From Fibrobacterota bacterium (GTDB lineage Bacteria; Fibrobacterota; Fibrobacteria; UBA11236): a DNA stretch of 64,000 nucleotides. Below, in pieces: positions 24,182 through 32,780 of this stretch (the first letter of the stretch is position 1; every line of letters starts with the position of its first letter). Under the pieces are notes generated by a model that saw nothing but the letters and a program-made list of their open reading frames with translations, did no database searches and was not told the DNA's origin. A program made the position numbers and the translations under genes. The DNA lies in assembly GCA_028287465.1 (NCBI GenBank), contig JAQBPO010000066.1, forward strand, positions 1 to 64,000, written 5' to 3'.

Positions 24182-26479
24182 ATGGCCGCACGCCGCATTA
24201 GCAGGTTCGCCTTGCTGGGGATCCTCGCCGCGAGGCGCCCTTGGGTCTTCCTCGCGGCCTGGACCGTGATCGCCCTGTTCGGCGCGGGCGGCGCCAAGAA
24301 GGCTCCCGCCCTCCTGTTCAGCGGTTCCGGCGACATCCCCCGCAGTCCTTCCCTGCGCGCGGACAGCCTCCTGCGCGAGAACTTCGACAATCCCTATTCC
24401 CAATTGCTGGTGGTGGCCATCCGCGGGCTTCCGGAAGGGGAGGCCATGGACATGGGGGATCCGGACTCCGCCCGGACCGCCTTTCTCGGCCGGTTGGACG
24501 GGGCCCTATCGCACCTGCCGCAAGTGCGCGCGGTGATGACTCCGGCGAATGTCCTGGACAAGCGTCTCCTGCCCGCCCCAGGCGAGGGGATGCTGATCAT
24601 GATCGGCGTGAAGGCCGCTACCGTCCGGGACGCGGAACAGGCGATCCCCGTGGTCAGGAAGGCCGTCGACGGCGTGCTTTCCCTGGAGAAGCCGCGATAC
24701 CCGGATCTCCGCTGGGCCGTGACGGGACGATCCGCCCTGACCTACGATCTGAACCTGTTCAACGCCAAGGATACCGCGGAGGCGGAAGTGCGCGTCATCC
24801 CCTTGACCCTGATCATCCTCCTCTTCGCCTTCGGTTCCGTGGTGGCCGCGGGAGTTCCCGTGCTCCTGGGGATCCTGTCGACCACGGTGAGCCTCGGCGT
24901 GATCTTCCTGATGGCGCGGCACTGGGTCTTTTCGAACCTGATCCAGAACGTCTCCAGCATGATCGGCCTCGCCGTGGGCATCGATTACAGCCTCATCATC
25001 ATCCACCGTTATCGCGAGGCCCTGGCCGGATCGGCCAAGGCTTCCGGCGGGCCCGCCACCCGGGACCAGCGGGCTACCTCTTTGGCGGAAAGCATGGGGA
25101 CGGCGGGCAAGGCCGTATTCTTCAGCGGCCTGGCGGTCATGATCGGGTTGGGAGGCATGCTCTTCACGCCCTTGATGGAAACCCGATCCATCGGCTGGGG
25201 CGGTTGCATCGTCGTGCTCGTTTCCATGGCCGCCGCCCTGACCTTCCTGCCCGCGCTCCTGATAGTATTGGGACCGGCCCTGGAATGGCCTAGGGTCCTT
25301 TCCAGCCGCTTCGGCGGCGGAAAACGGGGGAGGCGCTGGGAAGCCTGGTCGGAATGGGTCATGCGGCACGCTCCTTTGTGCGCCCTCCTGGGCCTGGCCG
25401 CCATCGCCTTGCTTTCGTATCCGGGACGCTTTACCCGCTTCGGATTCCCGGAAGGGCCGTTCATCCCCAAGGAGCTCGAATTCTCCAAGGGATACCTGAT
25501 GCTCGATTCCATGGGCATGCAAGGCCTGGTGCGGCCCATCAATATCATCCTCACCTCCGAGGACGGCCCCGCCCTCACCGCCGGGAAAGTCGACTCCCTC
25601 TACGCCTTTTCCGCGCGCCTCCGCAAGGACCCGGCCGTGGCCCGCGTATTCGGTCCCGTGGATCTTTCGGATTCCTGGCCCGTGGAGAAGTATCGGGCCC
25701 TCTACGCGGACATGGACGATGCGATGGAGAAAGCGCCGTTCGTGAAGGAGTTCTTCCTGAGCCGGGACGGGCGTTCCCTCTTGCTGCAGGCCATGCTCAA
25801 GCCCGAGGTGACCCTGGAGCAGGAAAAGATCCTGGCGCGCGAGATCCCCGCCTGGCTCAACCTCCCCGGCACGCGCATGGACCTGGGAGGCCAGGCGGTC
25901 TACTACAATGATTTCGACAAGGCCATGATCGCCTCCTACCTGCCCTGCATCGTGTTCGTCTTGGCCGTTACCATGGCCGCCCTGCTGCTTTTCTTCCGGT
26001 CCCCGCTGGTTTCCTTGAAGGCGATCGTCATGAACGCCATGTCCGTCCTGGCCGGCTACGGCGCCGTTGTCTTCGTCTTCCAACTTGGCCATGGCCATGC
26101 CCTGTTCGGGACTCCCGGACCCGCCGAAGTCGTCCCCCTCACCATTCCCTTGATGCTGTTCTGCATCCTGTTCGGCCTGAGCATGGACTATGAGGTTTTC
26201 CTGCTCAGCCGCATCCGCGAAGGGTTCCTGGAATCCGGGGACAACGTGAAATCCGTTTCGGAAGGCCTTGCGGCCACGGGACCCATGATCACCAATGCCG
26301 CCTTGATCATGGCGGCGGTTTTCGGCGCTTTCGCTTTCGCCCGGGTGGTGGTGGTCCAGATGCTGGGTCTGGGCCTGGCCGTCGCGGTCCTGGCGGACGC
26401 GACCTTGATCCGCGTTCTCCTTGTCCCGGCGTTCATGAAGATGGCCGGCCGGTGGAATTGGTGGCCGACTAAGCGATAA
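24182..26479 (+). CDS. MMPL/RND-family lipid exporter
   Basis: A 765-residue inner-membrane transporter with the two-fold RND layout: one helix (about 20-40), a soluble domain of about 150 residues, five helices, then the same pattern again (helix about 390, second soluble domain, five final helices). It is the MMPL/hopanoid-transporter size rather than the 1000+ aa AcrB size. Conserved membrane segments such as GLAVGIDYSLIIIHRYREA and LSMDYEVFLLSRIREG contain the Asp residues of the proton relay. It follows the SRPBCC gene by one base and closes the operon. It probably exports the cluster's lipid-like product. Confidence 0.85.
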   Translation: MAARRISRFALLGILAARRPWVFLAAWTVIALFGAGGAKKAPALLFSGSGDIPRSPSLRADSLLRENFDNPYSQLLVVAIRGLPEGEAMDMGDPDSARTAFLGRLDGALSHLPQVRAVMTPANVLDKRLLPAPGEGMLIMIGVKAATVRDAEQAIPVVRKAVDGVLSLEKPRYPDLRWAVTGRSALTYDLNLFNAKDTAEAEVRVIPLTLIILLFAFGSVVAAGVPVLLGILSTTVSLGVIFLMARHWVFSNLIQNVSSMIGLAVGIDYSLIIIHRYREALAGSAKASGGPATRDQRATSLAESMGTAGKAVFFSGLAVMIGLGGMLFTPLMETRSIGWGGCIVVLVSMAAALTFLPALLIVLGPALEWPRVLSSRFGGGKRGRRWEAWSEWVMRHAPLCALLGLAAIALLSYPGRFTRFGFPEGPFIPKELEFSKGYLMLDSMGMQGLVRPINIILTSEDGPALTAGKVDSLYAFSARLRKDPAVARVFGPVDLSDSWPVEKYRALYADMDDAMEKAPFVKEFFLSRDGRSLLLQAMLKPEVTLEQEKILAREIPAWLNLPGTRMDLGGQAVYYNDFDKAMIASYLPCIVFVLAVTMAALLLFFRSPLVSLKAIVMNAMSVLAGYGAVVFVFQLGHGHALFGTPGPAEVVPLTIPLMLFCILFGLSMDYEVFLLSRIREGFLESGDNVKSVSEGLAATGPMITNAALIMAAVFGAFAFARVVVVQMLGLGLAVAVLADATLIRVLLVPAFMKMAGRWNWWPTKR

Positions 26480-26525
26480 TCCCCGGAGGTCCCTTTACCG
26501 TTCCCTGTATTGTATTTTTCAGGGC

Positions 26526-27077
26526 ATGAAATTGGGTCTCGCCCGGCATTTCCAGATACCGCATAACCGGATCCTCATGGTGGACGGATCCGGTTTCGAT
26601 GAATGGGCCAAGTGGTACGATACCACGGAAGTGGATTCCCGCGAGGTTCCCTTGGCCGGAAGGGCCGGGGAAACCTGGGATCATTGCTATTGCAGCGATT
26701 TGCCCCGGGCGATCTTCACCGCGAACCACCTCTTTAAGGGCCCCATCGTGCCGACTCCCCTGTTGCGCGAAGTCCCCTTCTCCGGATTCCTCCCCCGCAA
26801 GCTGAAGCTGCCACTCCTTTTCTGGCAGGCGACTAGCCGCATGGGCTGGTACCTGAACCACAAGACCCAAAGCGAGAACCGGACCCAGACCCTGGGCCGC
26901 ATCGCCGAGTTCGTCGACCTGATCCAATCCAGGCATGTCGGCGACCAGCGCATCCTGATCGTGAGCCATGGATTCTACATGCAATTCCTGGAGAAGGCCC
27001 TCGTGATCGCGGGTTTCCGCGGGCAGGTCCCGGTCCGGCCCCATGGGGGCATCATCTATCCCTTCGAACGGGTCTGA
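26526..27077 (+). CDS. Histidine phosphatase (phosphoglycerate-mutase-like) family protein
   Basis: A 183-residue protein of the histidine phosphatase clan: Arg7-His8 form the catalytic start, reading RHF rather than the usual RHG, then a second Arg in SDLPRA, an acidic Glu in REVPF and the second His in VSHG near residue 147. Substrate unknown; members hydrolyse sugar phosphates, nucleotides or phosphoproteins. A TATTTTTC stretch sits only five bases before the ATG and no real ribosome site is present. It is 46 bases past the MMPL gene and may be co-transcribed or separate. Confidence 0.72.
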   Translation: MKLGLARHFQIPHNRILMVDGSGFDEWAKWYDTTEVDSREVPLAGRAGETWDHCYCSDLPRAIFTANHLFKGPIVPTPLLREVPFSGFLPRKLKLPLLFWQATSRMGWYLNHKTQSENRTQTLGRIAEFVDLIQSRHVGDQRILIVSHGFYMQFLEKALVIAGFRGQVPVRPHGGIIYPFERV

Positions 27078-27127
27078 TCCATCGCCGGATTCCCTCCCCA
27101 CGGGGGAACCCGGCGAAGCCGGATCAG

Positions 27128-27145
27128 GGCCGGATAAATCCGGGC
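27128..27145. repeat. Small inverted repeat between convergent genes
   Basis: CCGGAT and ATCCGG face each other across AA, extended by GG/CC on the outside, in the 111-base gap between two convergent genes. It could fold as a bidirectional stop signal, but there is no T-run, so its role is uncertain. Confidence 0.3.
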
Positions 27146-27188
27146 CGGGTTAATCCGGACCGGAGTACGGTAGGACCAAGGACTCGCA

Positions 27189-29447
27189 TCAAGGACGGAT
27201 TCCGGCCACGGGCAGGGATCCCGTGATGGCGCTCCCGCTCCGGCCGCGGAAGGCATAGAGCCCGGCATTCCCGCCGGCGGAGTAAATCACCTTCCATGCC
27301 GAGCCGTCGTAGCGCAACTTGCGCGTTACCTTGCCGGCCAAATCGAACAGGGAAAGGTCGCCCGGTTCCAGGCGTCCGTCCGCCAAGGGTTCCCAAATCC
27401 CGTTCGCGCCCATGCCGAAACGCAGACCGCGATTGGGGGCCAGCACGCCTCGCGCGCCGCGTTTCCCGTCCCCGATGGCCACGGGCTGGAGTTCCGGGAT
27501 GGCCGGTTTGGTGGCCAATTCGGCCACGCCGGACTTGAGGAAGGCGAGCTTGGAGGCATCGTCCAGGTTGCGGAAGTCCACGAACATGGAAACGCCCGCG
27601 GCCTTGTTGGTGTTGTTGGCCAGGGCCATGAGGGCCTGGATGCGCACATGGGGATCCGTGTCATTGACGCGGCCCTGGTCCTTGATGGCCTGGGCGGAAG
27701 CGGCGGTAAGGGGCATGGCCCTGAGGACGTTCATGCGGGCGCCGGCGGCGGGATGCAGCAAGGCGTCCTTGAGCAGGGGATCCCATTTGGCCGGGGACGC
27801 TTCGAAGAGTCCCAGGTTCTGGGCGGTCCACAAGGCATGCACGAACAACGGATCGTTGTCGACCTCGTCCTTCTGGCGGTTCTTCACCGCGGCGATCAGC
27901 AAGGGCTCAAGGGCGGCCTTGGCCTCGGTCGTGACCGTATTCCGGAGCAGGATTTTCTGCGCGTTCAGGCGCCAGAGCATATTGGTATGGCGGAAGGTCG
28001 AGACCAGGACCTCGTTCGAGGCGCCGGTCAGGTTCGGGATCGGATCCAATTTTCCGCTCGCGGGCGCTACCCGGTAGATGCGGCAGGCCTTCTTGGTCCG
28101 CAGGTCGCTGATATAGGCATGGCCCACGCCTTCCGGGGACTCGCCGTTATGGAGGAAGAGGTAGTTGTACCAGTCGAGCACCCATACCGCGCCGTCCGGC
28201 CCGACCTTGGAAGCCACCGGGGCGGTCCAGGCATCCGTGCTGGCGAACAGGTTGGGGGCGGCGTCGATGCGGGTGGCCTCCCAGGTGCTTCCCTTGCGTT
28301 TCAGGAAATCCACGTTGACCAGGTGGCCCGTGCCTTCGCAGACGAAGGCGGCGCGGTTCCAATAGGCCTGGGGGAAGAGCCGGGCGGTGTAGATCTCATG
28401 GTTGGAGGCCGCGGTGAAATTGCCGAACCAATCCCCTTGGCAGACGTCCTTGGTCACCGGCTTGTACGATTGCCCATAGGCGGATATCCCCTGCATGGGA
28501 TCCGAGGCGCTGGGAACCGACAGGTGGAACGTGTGGTCATTGTTGGCCGTGGACGCGAAAACCTCGCCCTCCTCGCTGATGCCGATGCCCGCCGCGTTGT
28601 TGGTGAGCTTGCCGAGGAACTCGAACTTGGTCCCGTCCAGCTTGGCGCGCCAGGTCCCCTGGGAGAAGCCGATGCCCTTGACCACGCCGCCGTTATAACC
28701 GACCGATCCGTAGAGCCAGCCGTCCGGGGCGTACTTGATATGGCCGATGCCCCCATGGGTATCGCCGGGATCGTTCTTCTTGAACCCGGTATAGAGGATG
28801 GTGCCGGTGGGGGAATCCGCCTTGTCGTCCCCGTTCTTGTCCGTAAACAAAACCAGGTGCGGTGCCATGGCGACCACGATGCCGCCAGGCACGATCTCGA
28901 TACCTTGCGGGATGTTCAGGCCCGAAACGAAAACCGTCTGCTTGTCCATCACCCGGTCGCCGTCGGTATCCTCGAGGATGATGACCCGATCGCCGCCCGC
29001 GAAGGGGTCCTTGACCGTATTGGGATAATCGAAGGTCTCCACCGCCCAGACGCGGCCGCGTTCATCGAAGGTGAAATTCTGGACCGCCTTGATGTTGCCG
29101 ATGTCCTTTTCCGAGGCCCAGGTCTCGACCTTGAAATCCACGGGCGTCTGGGTGCAATTCACGGATTGTTCCGGGGGAAGATCCACCTGCATGGTATTGG
29201 GGAACTTCTTGATGGTGATGTCGTTCGGATTGTTCTGGAAGCGGGGCGGGGAAGGCATGGGCGCGCGCGTCAGTTCCGGGCAAGGTCCCGTTTTGGCCAG
29301 CGGGGTCTTGAGCGCGGCTTCGGCCCGTCCCGAAAGGACGGCCAGGCCGGCCAATCCGGCGAAGGCCAAGGCGGCCCGGGTCATCGCCAAGGAAGTCCGC
29401 AATCCGGTCGGTTTTCCGGATCGTCCGGTGCCGGTTCTGTTGATCAT
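27189..29447 (-). CDS. Secreted beta-propeller dehydrogenase-like protein with C-terminal sorting-type domain
   Basis: A 752-residue exported protein. The signal peptide ends near residue 45 (GRAEA). A beta-propeller of the PQQ/sorbosone dehydrogenase-like or DUF7133 type covers about 80-470, with calcium-type loops EDTDGDRVMD and TDKNGDDKAD. A helical HEAT-like region (about 500-640) follows, then a C-terminal beta domain with LSLFDLAGKV and a GLYAFRG-like turn that resembles Por/type IX sorting tails. No CxxCH haem motif is present, unlike many planctomycete relatives. Start at 29447 is preferred for the signal peptide; 29516 and 29384 are alternatives. It is the last gene of a sugar operon. 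Confidence 0.72.
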   Translation of the reverse strand: MINRTGTGRSGKPTGLRTSLAMTRAALAFAGLAGLAVLSGRAEAALKTPLAKTGPCPELTRAPMPSPPRFQNNPNDITIKKFPNTMQVDLPPEQSVNCTQTPVDFKVETWASEKDIGNIKAVQNFTFDERGRVWAVETFDYPNTVKDPFAGGDRVIILEDTDGDRVMDKQTVFVSGLNIPQGIEIVPGGIVVAMAPHLVLFTDKNGDDKADSPTGTILYTGFKKNDPGDTHGGIGHIKYAPDGWLYGSVGYNGGVVKGIGFSQGTWRAKLDGTKFEFLGKLTNNAAGIGISEEGEVFASTANNDHTFHLSVPSASDPMQGISAYGQSYKPVTKDVCQGDWFGNFTAASNHEIYTARLFPQAYWNRAAFVCEGTGHLVNVDFLKRKGSTWEATRIDAAPNLFASTDAWTAPVASKVGPDGAVWVLDWYNYLFLHNGESPEGVGHAYISDLRTKKACRIYRVAPASGKLDPIPNLTGASNEVLVSTFRHTNMLWRLNAQKILLRNTVTTEAKAALEPLLIAAVKNRQKDEVDNDPLFVHALWTAQNLGLFEASPAKWDPLLKDALLHPAAGARMNVLRAMPLTAASAQAIKDQGRVNDTDPHVRIQALMALANNTNKAAGVSMFVDFRNLDDASKLAFLKSGVAELATKPAIPELQPVAIGDGKRGARGVLAPNRGLRFGMGANGIWEPLADGRLEPGDLSLFDLAGKVTRKLRYDGSAWKVIYSAGGNAGLYAFRGRSGSAITGSLPVAGIRP

Positions 29448-29496
29448 TACGCCATTACGCAAACCATACCCCCTGAGCCATCCATAATCATGCCCC

Positions 29497-30366
29497 TTAA
29501 ACGTCGAGCAAGGCAACCGCCTCGATCAGGGACTGCATGGTATCCCGGACCGGGATGAATTCCAGGCCCACATACCCGTCATAACCGATATCCAGCAAAG
29601 CGCGCATCAAGGGCGGGAAATTGATTTCCTGATCGGCCCCGATCTCGCCGCGGCCGGGATTCCCCGCCACCTGCACATGGCCGATTTTCCCTTTCAAGGT
29701 CCCGATCCTCCGGATGAGATCCCCGTCCATGATCTGCACATGGTAGATGTCGAAAAGGAGTTTCAGCGCCGGGGAACCCACCTTGTCGATGACCTCCAGG
29801 CAGAAATCCAGATGGTCGCCCTGGTATCCCGGATGCCCCTTCATGTCCGCGCCGTCGCGGGTATTGAGCGGCTCCAGGCAGATGGTGACCTTCTTGCGCT
29901 CCGCGTGCCCGACGATCTTCTTGTACCCTTCGACGCAGTTGCGGATGCCTTCCTCGCGGGAAACCATGCTACCCGCCCTGGTTCCGGGTTCGGGCACGGT
30001 CGTGTCCGAGAAGCCGGTGAAGGTGACCACGTTGGGGAATCCCGCTTCGGCATTGGCGTCGATGGAGGATCCGATCTTGTTCAGGCATTCGTCCCAGTGC
30101 AGGGGATTGTTCATCCCGCGCACGAACATGTGGGACGTGGTCAGCGCCGAGACCAGGCCGAACTTCCTGAGCAGGGGGAATTCCTCCGGCGGCACGACTT
30201 CGATGGCGGGCACGCCCATTTCCACGGCCGTGCGGCAGATCTTCTCCATGGGCCATTTCTCGCCCAGGTCGTGGAGGCACCAGCGCGTCAGCGCCTGCTT
30301 GATCCGGCCTTTGCGGACGACGCGTCCGGCGGGGACCGCGGCCCCCTTCTGGAATTCCATCGACAT
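29497..30366 (-). CDS. TIM-barrel sugar isomerase/epimerase (hydroxypyruvate isomerase-like)
   Basis: A 289-residue xylose-isomerase-like TIM-barrel protein (AP endonuclease family 2). Metal ligands are in the expected strands: Glu in CLEPLN, Asp-His in FDIYHVQ, His in GHVQVAG and Glu in GLEFIP. Relatives are hydroxypyruvate isomerases or ketose 3-epimerases. Start at 30366 follows a strong GGGGAGG. It lies between the oxidoreductase gene (91 bases upstream) and the dehydrogenase gene (49 bases downstream), so the three probably form one operon for an oxidised or keto sugar. Confidence 0.82.
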   Translation of the reverse strand: MSMEFQKGAAVPAGRVVRKGRIKQALTRWCLHDLGEKWPMEKICRTAVEMGVPAIEVVPPEEFPLLRKFGLVSALTTSHMFVRGMNNPLHWDECLNKIGSSIDANAEAGFPNVVTFTGFSDTTVPEPGTRAGSMVSREEGIRNCVEGYKKIVGHAERKKVTICLEPLNTRDGADMKGHPGYQGDHLDFCLEVIDKVGSPALKLLFDIYHVQIMDGDLIRRIGTLKGKIGHVQVAGNPGRGEIGADQEINFPPLMRALLDIGYDGYVGLEFIPVRDTMQSLIEAVALLDV

Positions 30367-30457
30367 CAGCGAATCCTCCCCATTAATGGTACGCGCCGGA
30401 AGGGATTTCCGCACCCGGAACCGTTTCCGGGGCGGCTTTCCGCATCCCCCGGCGGCT

Positions 30458-31657
30458 TCACCCCGCCACGGCGGCGATTTTTGAGCCTGTCGCGGACTTG
30501 GCTTCAGCCGCCTCCTTGGCGGCTACCCGGCTCATCATCGGTTTGCCCTTGGAGAAGGTCCATTCGGGCAGGCGGATATGCTTGCCGCCTTCCATGGCGC
30601 TCTGATGGGACAGGATGCCTGAGCACGTGATGTTGGCGGCCTGGCGGGCGTTGGGATAGGGATCCCGGCCTTCGAGGATGGAGGAGACGAATTCGTGCAC
30701 CAGGTGGGGATGCGATCCGCCGTGGCCGCCGCCCTGGGTGAAGGAACGATGTTCGTTCTCGCCGATGTCGTACACGCCGCCGGTGGTGAAGACCTGGATC
30801 TCCTTGGGCAGGCGCGAGGCGAAGTCCGGGATCTTGATCCGTTCCGGCTTCTCGCCGGTGTGGATGATATGGTCCTCATGCTCGACCAGGGTCCACTCGA
30901 ACGTCTTCTTGGAGCCGTAGATGTCGAAATGCTCCCGGTACTGGCGGGCGGTATTGAACAGGGACCGGGTCACCTCGGCCACCACGTCGCTGTCCTTGAA
31001 CTTGATGTGGGTGGATTCGATGGCGAACGGGCAACCGTACTTCGGGATCATGAATTCCTGGACGCGGCCGGAACCGAAGCAGGAAACGTATTCCGCTTCC
31101 CAGCCGCCGATGGAAAGGCAGGGGGAGATGGCGTGGGTGGCGTTGTACATGGGCGGCATGCCGTGCCAGTAATCGGGCCAGCCCCACATCTCCTGCTGGT
31201 GCGAGGAGCGGATGAACTGGATCTTGCCGAGCTCGCCCTTCTCGTAGAGTTCCTTCACGTACAGGTATTCGCGGGCGTATACGACGGTTTCCATCATCAT
31301 GTAGGTCATGCCGGATTTCTCCGTGGCTTCGACGATGCGCTTGCAATCCTCCACCGAGGTGGCCATGGGGATGGTGCAGGCCACGTGCTTGCCTGCCTCC
31401 AGGCCCATCACCACCTGATCCGCGTGCATCTGCAAGGGGGTGTTGATGTGGACGATGTCGATGGCGGGATCCTTCAGGAGCTCGGCGTAGTCCTGGTAGC
31501 GGACGGCGATCCCGAACTGATCGCCGGTCTGGTTCAGCTTCTCCTCGTTACGCTGGCAGATGGCGTACATGTTGGTATTGGGGTAACGCTGGTAGATCGG
31601 GATGAATTCCTTGCCGAACTCCAGGCCGACGATTGCGACGTTCAATTTTCTTGCCAT
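30458..31657 (-). CDS. Gfo/Idh/MocA-family oxidoreductase
   Basis: A 399-residue NAD(P)-dependent sugar oxidoreductase: an N-terminal Rossmann fold (VAIVGLEFG about residues 8-16) and a C-terminal alpha/beta dimerisation domain. The lysine motif usually read as EKP is replaced: the segment is GKHVACTIPMATS, so the standard catalytic Lys is absent, as in some subfamilies. The ATG at 31657 has GAGGAAA upstream. It is the first gene of the minus-strand sugar operon and divergent from the AraC-type regulator, which is the likely controller. Confidence 0.85.
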   Translation of the reverse strand: MARKLNVAIVGLEFGKEFIPIYQRYPNTNMYAICQRNEEKLNQTGDQFGIAVRYQDYAELLKDPAIDIVHINTPLQMHADQVVMGLEAGKHVACTIPMATSVEDCKRIVEATEKSGMTYMMMETVVYAREYLYVKELYEKGELGKIQFIRSSHQQEMWGWPDYWHGMPPMYNATHAISPCLSIGGWEAEYVSCFGSGRVQEFMIPKYGCPFAIESTHIKFKDSDVVAEVTRSLFNTARQYREHFDIYGSKKTFEWTLVEHEDHIIHTGEKPERIKIPDFASRLPKEIQVFTTGGVYDIGENEHRSFTQGGGHGGSHPHLVHEFVSSILEGRDPYPNARQAANITCSGILSHQSAMEGGKHIRLPEWTFSKGKPMMSRVAAKEAAEAKSATGSKIAAVAG

Positions 31658-31863
31658 TACGGGTTTCCTCACGCTGAACCTAAGGTTTTTTGCGGCGCGG
31701 GTTTCCGGGGGAAAACCCATCGGGCGCGCTGATTCGGTACGCTATGAAAAGTAAGGCGCGAAAACCGGAAAATCTTGGCGATTTATGGCCTGGAAAATAT
31801 GAAAACCGACATTATATTAAAACCGTCCCGAGGTTAGAATCGGATCAGCACAGGGGAGTCGCG

Positions 31864-32619
31864 ATGTTGGTGAAAAAGCCGGAACCAAACGAAAAAAAGG
31901 TCCATTTCCTATCCCAGATCAGTTTCGAACAGCACTTCAACAAGCTCTTCGATTACCTTCCCGGCGTTCTCTTTTTTGTAAAAAACCGTAATGGGGAGAT
32001 TCTCTTCGCCAACGATGGATTGGTCCGTCTTTACGGCTACAGCAACGAATCCGATTTCATCGGCCGCACGGATTACGAGCTCGTACCGCGGCGCCTGGCG
32101 GAGAAATACCGCGCCGACGATCTGAAGATCCTGGAAACGGGAACCCCCATGCTGAACATCGTGGAATTGTTCCTGAACTTCCAGGGCATCCCTGAATGGT
32201 ACCTAACGCATAAGCTGCCGGTGCTTTCCAAGAGCGGCCATGTCATCGGCATCATGGGTACCATCCAGGAGTACAAGGGCCCGGACCCGCGCGGGGAAGG
32301 CCTTGCGGGCATCGGACCGGCGGTGGACTATCTCAAGAGCCGCTTCCGCGAGAACGTTCCCGTGCAGCGGCTCGCGGATCTGACCGATCTCTCCTTGCGG
32401 CAGTTCGAGCGCCGTTTCAAGTCCGCCTTCAATACCACGCCGCACCAATACATCATCAAGATGCGCGTTCACATGGCATGCGATCTGTTGCGCGACCGTC
32501 GCCTGTCCATCTCCGATATTGCGTCCGAACTCGGGTTCACGGACCAGAGCGCCTTCGCGACCCATTTCAAGAAGAACATGGGCTATACACCTCTTCAATA
32601 CCGCAAGCGCTACATCTAG
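31864..32619 (+). CDS. PAS-domain AraC-family transcriptional regulator
   Basis: A 251-residue regulator. Residues about 25-135 form a PAS domain (LPGVLFFVKNRNGEILFAN, a GRTDYELVP segment), the probable ligand sensor. Residues about 150-250 are the AraC double helix-turn-helix: QRLADLTDLSLRQFERRFK and SISDIASELGFTDQSAFATHFKK. An in-frame ATG at 31744 exists, but the one at 31864 has GGGGAG at a good distance. It is transcribed away from the sugar operon across a 206-base gap and probably activates it, and perhaps the ThuA-like gene downstream. Confidence 0.85.
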   Translation: MLVKKPEPNEKKVHFLSQISFEQHFNKLFDYLPGVLFFVKNRNGEILFANDGLVRLYGYSNESDFIGRTDYELVPRRLAEKYRADDLKILETGTPMLNIVELFLNFQGIPEWYLTHKLPVLSKSGHVIGIMGTIQEYKGPDPRGEGLAGIGPAVDYLKSRFRENVPVQRLADLTDLSLRQFERRFKSAFNTTPHQYIIKMRVHMACDLLRDRRLSISDIASELGFTDQSAFATHFKKNMGYTPLQYRKRYI

Positions 32620-32644
32620 CATCGCCTCCGGGCGAGGCCAATTC

Positions 32645-32674
32645 CACCCCAGGGAAATGCGGGTCCCTGGGGTG
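32645..32674. terminator. Perfect 11-bp hairpin after the AraC-type gene
   Basis: CACCCCAGGGA (32645-32655) pairs fully with TCCCTGGGGTG (32664-32674) across an 8-base loop, 26 bases past the stop. No strong T-run follows, so it may be a terminator or an RNA-stabilising stem. Confidence 0.45.
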
Positions 32675-32704
32675 AATCCCTCCTTTCCACGGTAATCTGA
32701 TCAC

Positions 32705-32762
32705 GGAAGGCCGCGCCTCGGGGTGGCGCGGCCGGCTTCCGTTCCGATCCTTTCCGTTTCCG
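32705..32762 (+). terminator. GC hairpin with T-rich tail before the ThuA-like gene
   Basis: GGCCGCGCC (32709-32717) pairs with GGCGCGGCC (32725-32733), with flanking GGAA/TTCC pairing as well. The tail to 32762 is T/C rich. It could end the AraC transcript or act as an attenuator for the gene starting at 32781. Confidence 0.5.
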
Positions 32763-32780
32763 TCAAAAAGGGGGATTACC

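Noticed and set aside
24506-26098. Open minus-strand frame of 530 codons
   Set aside because: Antisense to the MMPL exporter; composition is low-complexity Gly/Glu/His/Asp, with no motif.
27648-29558. Plus-strand frame of 636 codons opposite the dehydrogenase-like gene
   Set aside because: The minus-strand reading has a signal peptide, calcium-type loops and propeller repeats; the plus-strand one has none.
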